From assembly GCA_050953425.1 (NCBI GenBank), contig JBMNMQ010000001.1:1-64000 (forward strand): a stretch of DNA of 64,000 nucleotides, read 5' to 3'. The DNA comes from RUG100 sp050953425. GTDB lineage: Bacteria > Bacillota > Clostridia > Peptostreptococcales > Anaerovoracaceae. Position 1 is the stretch's first letter; each line of letters starts with the position of its first letter. A program made the translations under genes and the position numbers. This document shows positions 63,008-64,000 of the stretch, one piece after another. The notes under the pieces were generated by a model. That model was not told the origin of the DNA. It worked only from the letters and a program-made list of their open reading frames with translations, and made no database searches.

Positions 63008-63931
63008 TTACCTTAAAACCACTGTTTTATCAACGTGGTTGCCCTTTAAAAAATCGCGCACCGCCATCCGCCGCCGGCCCGGCAGCTGAATGACATCGGC
63101 CAGGAGCGCGTCCTCACCGCAGGCAATCAGCAGTCCGTCGTCGGAGACATCGAGAATCGTGCCCGCCGCTCCCGTGCCGGGAGCCACGTCCGCGTGCCAG
63201 ATTTTCAGCGTTTTGCCGCCGTAATCGGCAAAGGCGCCCGGCCAGGGGTCAAAGGCCCGGATCCGCCGTTCGAGTTCCTCCGCCGCGGCGGAAAAATCCA
63301 GATGCCCGTCCTCCTTGCGGATCATCGGCGCATAGGTGGCCAGCGCTTCATCCTGCTGCTCCGCCACTGCGGTGCCGCCGGCGATGCTCTCAATCGTCTC
63401 CACCAGCAGATCGGCGCCCATCTGCGCCAGTTCGTCATGCAGCCGGGCAAAGTTTCTGCCGTCGATCGGCGTGCCGGCCCGGGCCAGCATGTCGCCGGCA
63501 TCGAGTTCCTCGGTCATGTACATGATCGTCACGCCGGCCATGCGGTCGCCGGCGAGGATCGCGGCCTGAATCGGCGAAGCACCGCGATGGCGCGGCAGCA
63601 GCGAACCGTGGACGTTGACGGCGCCGTACCGCGGCAGGTTCAGGATCTCCGGCGGCAGAATGCAGCCGTAAGCGGCGACGACGATCAGATCGGGCGCGTA
63701 GAGGCGGAGGCGGTCGAGCACCTCATCATTGCCGCGCAGCGAAGCGGGCTGCAGGATGTCGGCGTCGAGCCGCATCGCGTATTCCTTGACCGGGGAAAAA
63801 TGCACCTTTCTGCCGCGGCCGCTGACGGCGTCCGGCCGGGTGATGACCAGACCGATCTCATGGCCGGCCTGCACCAGCGCCTGCAGCGAGGGAACCGCAA
63901 AATCGGGTGTGCCCATAAACGCAATCTTCAT
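63008..63931 (-). CDS. fmt: methionyl-tRNA formyltransferase
   Basis: Formylates initiator Met-tRNA, 307 aa. KIAFMGTPDFAVPSLQALV, NVHGSLLPRHRGASPIQAAI (catalytic Asn/His), VTIMYMTEELDAGDML and the C-terminal OB domain (FDPWPGAFADYGGKTLKIW) are all present. It lies next to a partial upstream gene with which its ATG overlaps as ATGA. Confidence 0.97.
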   Translation of the reverse strand: MKIAFMGTPDFAVPSLQALVQAGHEIGLVITRPDAVSGRGRKVHFSPVKEYAMRLDADILQPASLRGNDEVLDRLRLYAPDLIVVAAYGCILPPEILNLPRYGAVNVHGSLLPRHRGASPIQAAILAGDRMAGVTIMYMTEELDAGDMLARAGTPIDGRNFARLHDELAQMGADLLVETIESIAGGTAVAEQQDEALATYAPMIRKEDGHLDFSAAAEELERRIRAFDPWPGAFADYGGKTLKIWHADVAPGTGAAGTILDVSDDGLLIACGEDALLADVIQLPGRRRMAVRDFLKGNHVDKTVVLR

Positions 63932-64000
63932 CGCTGCTCCTTTTCTCCCGCTTTCTCGCCGACAGCGGCGGCTTCCGCCTCATCGCGCGCCGGATCGTGC
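63928..64000 (-). CDS. C-terminal end of an upstream gene, probably peptide deformylase (partial)
   Basis: Reading from the right edge, 23 codons then TGA at 63930-63928 give an acidic/charged tail (HDPARDEAEAAAVGEKAGEK then EQR). The TGA overlaps the fmt ATG, so the two are translationally coupled. def normally precedes fmt; the stretch is too short to identify by sequence. Confidence 0.5.
   Translation of the reverse strand, partial: HDPARDEAEAAAVGEKAGEKEQR

Overview
The window is a GC-rich (roughly 60 %) stretch of a Gram-positive chromosome. PolC-type replicase, YlxR/YlxQ beside nusA-infB, DivIVA/SepF, PrkC/PrpC, LytR-CpsA-Psr and TagGH-type wall genes, RqcH/NFACT, rubrerythrin and YugP together point to an anaerobic member of Bacillota, class Clostridia, probably a high-GC lineage. 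I cannot name the species. Most genes lie on the minus strand and are tightly packed, often with ATGA or TAATG overlaps. Long open frames on the opposite strand are codon-bias shadows.

Region 1 (0-24.4 kb, minus strand, read right to left): pyrH, frr, uppS, cdsA, dxr, rseP, ispG, a thioesterase, polC, rimP, nusA, ylxR, an L7Ae-like gene, infB, rbfA, nrnA, truB, ribF, rpsO, pnp, then a second thioesterase and an rlmD-like rRNA methyltransferase. This is the usual Clostridia ribosome maturation, isoprenoid, lipid and replication block. I see internal promoters before rimP and rpsO. The PolC here is about 200 residues shorter than usual and lacks the DEDD 3'-5' exonuclease normally inserted in its PHP domain.

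Region 2 (24.4-33.2 kb) is an accessory stretch on both strands that sits between pyrH and tsf-rpsB, genes that are normally adjacent. It holds two paralogous zinc-ribbon membrane proteins with low-complexity tails, a Fur-family regulator with a near-perfect Fur box, rubrerythrin, a secreted three-repeat cysteine peptidase-like protein, thioredoxin, a methyltransferase and a GNAT acetyltransferase. It also holds a degenerate ~26-bp repeat cluster and a 43-bp tandem array.

Region 3 (33.2-43.9 kb): tsf and rpsB with a leader hairpin, a secreted protein, a YbaK-like deacylase, an orphan LytTR protein, rpoZ-gmk, yicC, and on the plus strand rqcH. It continues with several private intergenic tandem repeats, a compact 34-codon zinc-ribbon gene with its own promoter and terminator, and a flavin-reductase-like gene.

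Region 4 (43.9-64 kb, minus strand): ylxM-ffh-rpsP-khpA-rimM-trmD runs into an HlyD-like gene, yggS, sepF, divIVA, lspA and rluD, so protein targeting and ribosome assembly genes are joined to division genes. Upstream of it lie ddl, a TagHG-type ABC exporter and an LCP ligase (envelope polymer export and attachment), and then fmt, yugP, rsmB, prpC, prkC, rsgA and rpe. A partial gene, probably def, enters at the right edge. I found no rRNA, tRNA, CRISPR array or intact insertion sequence.
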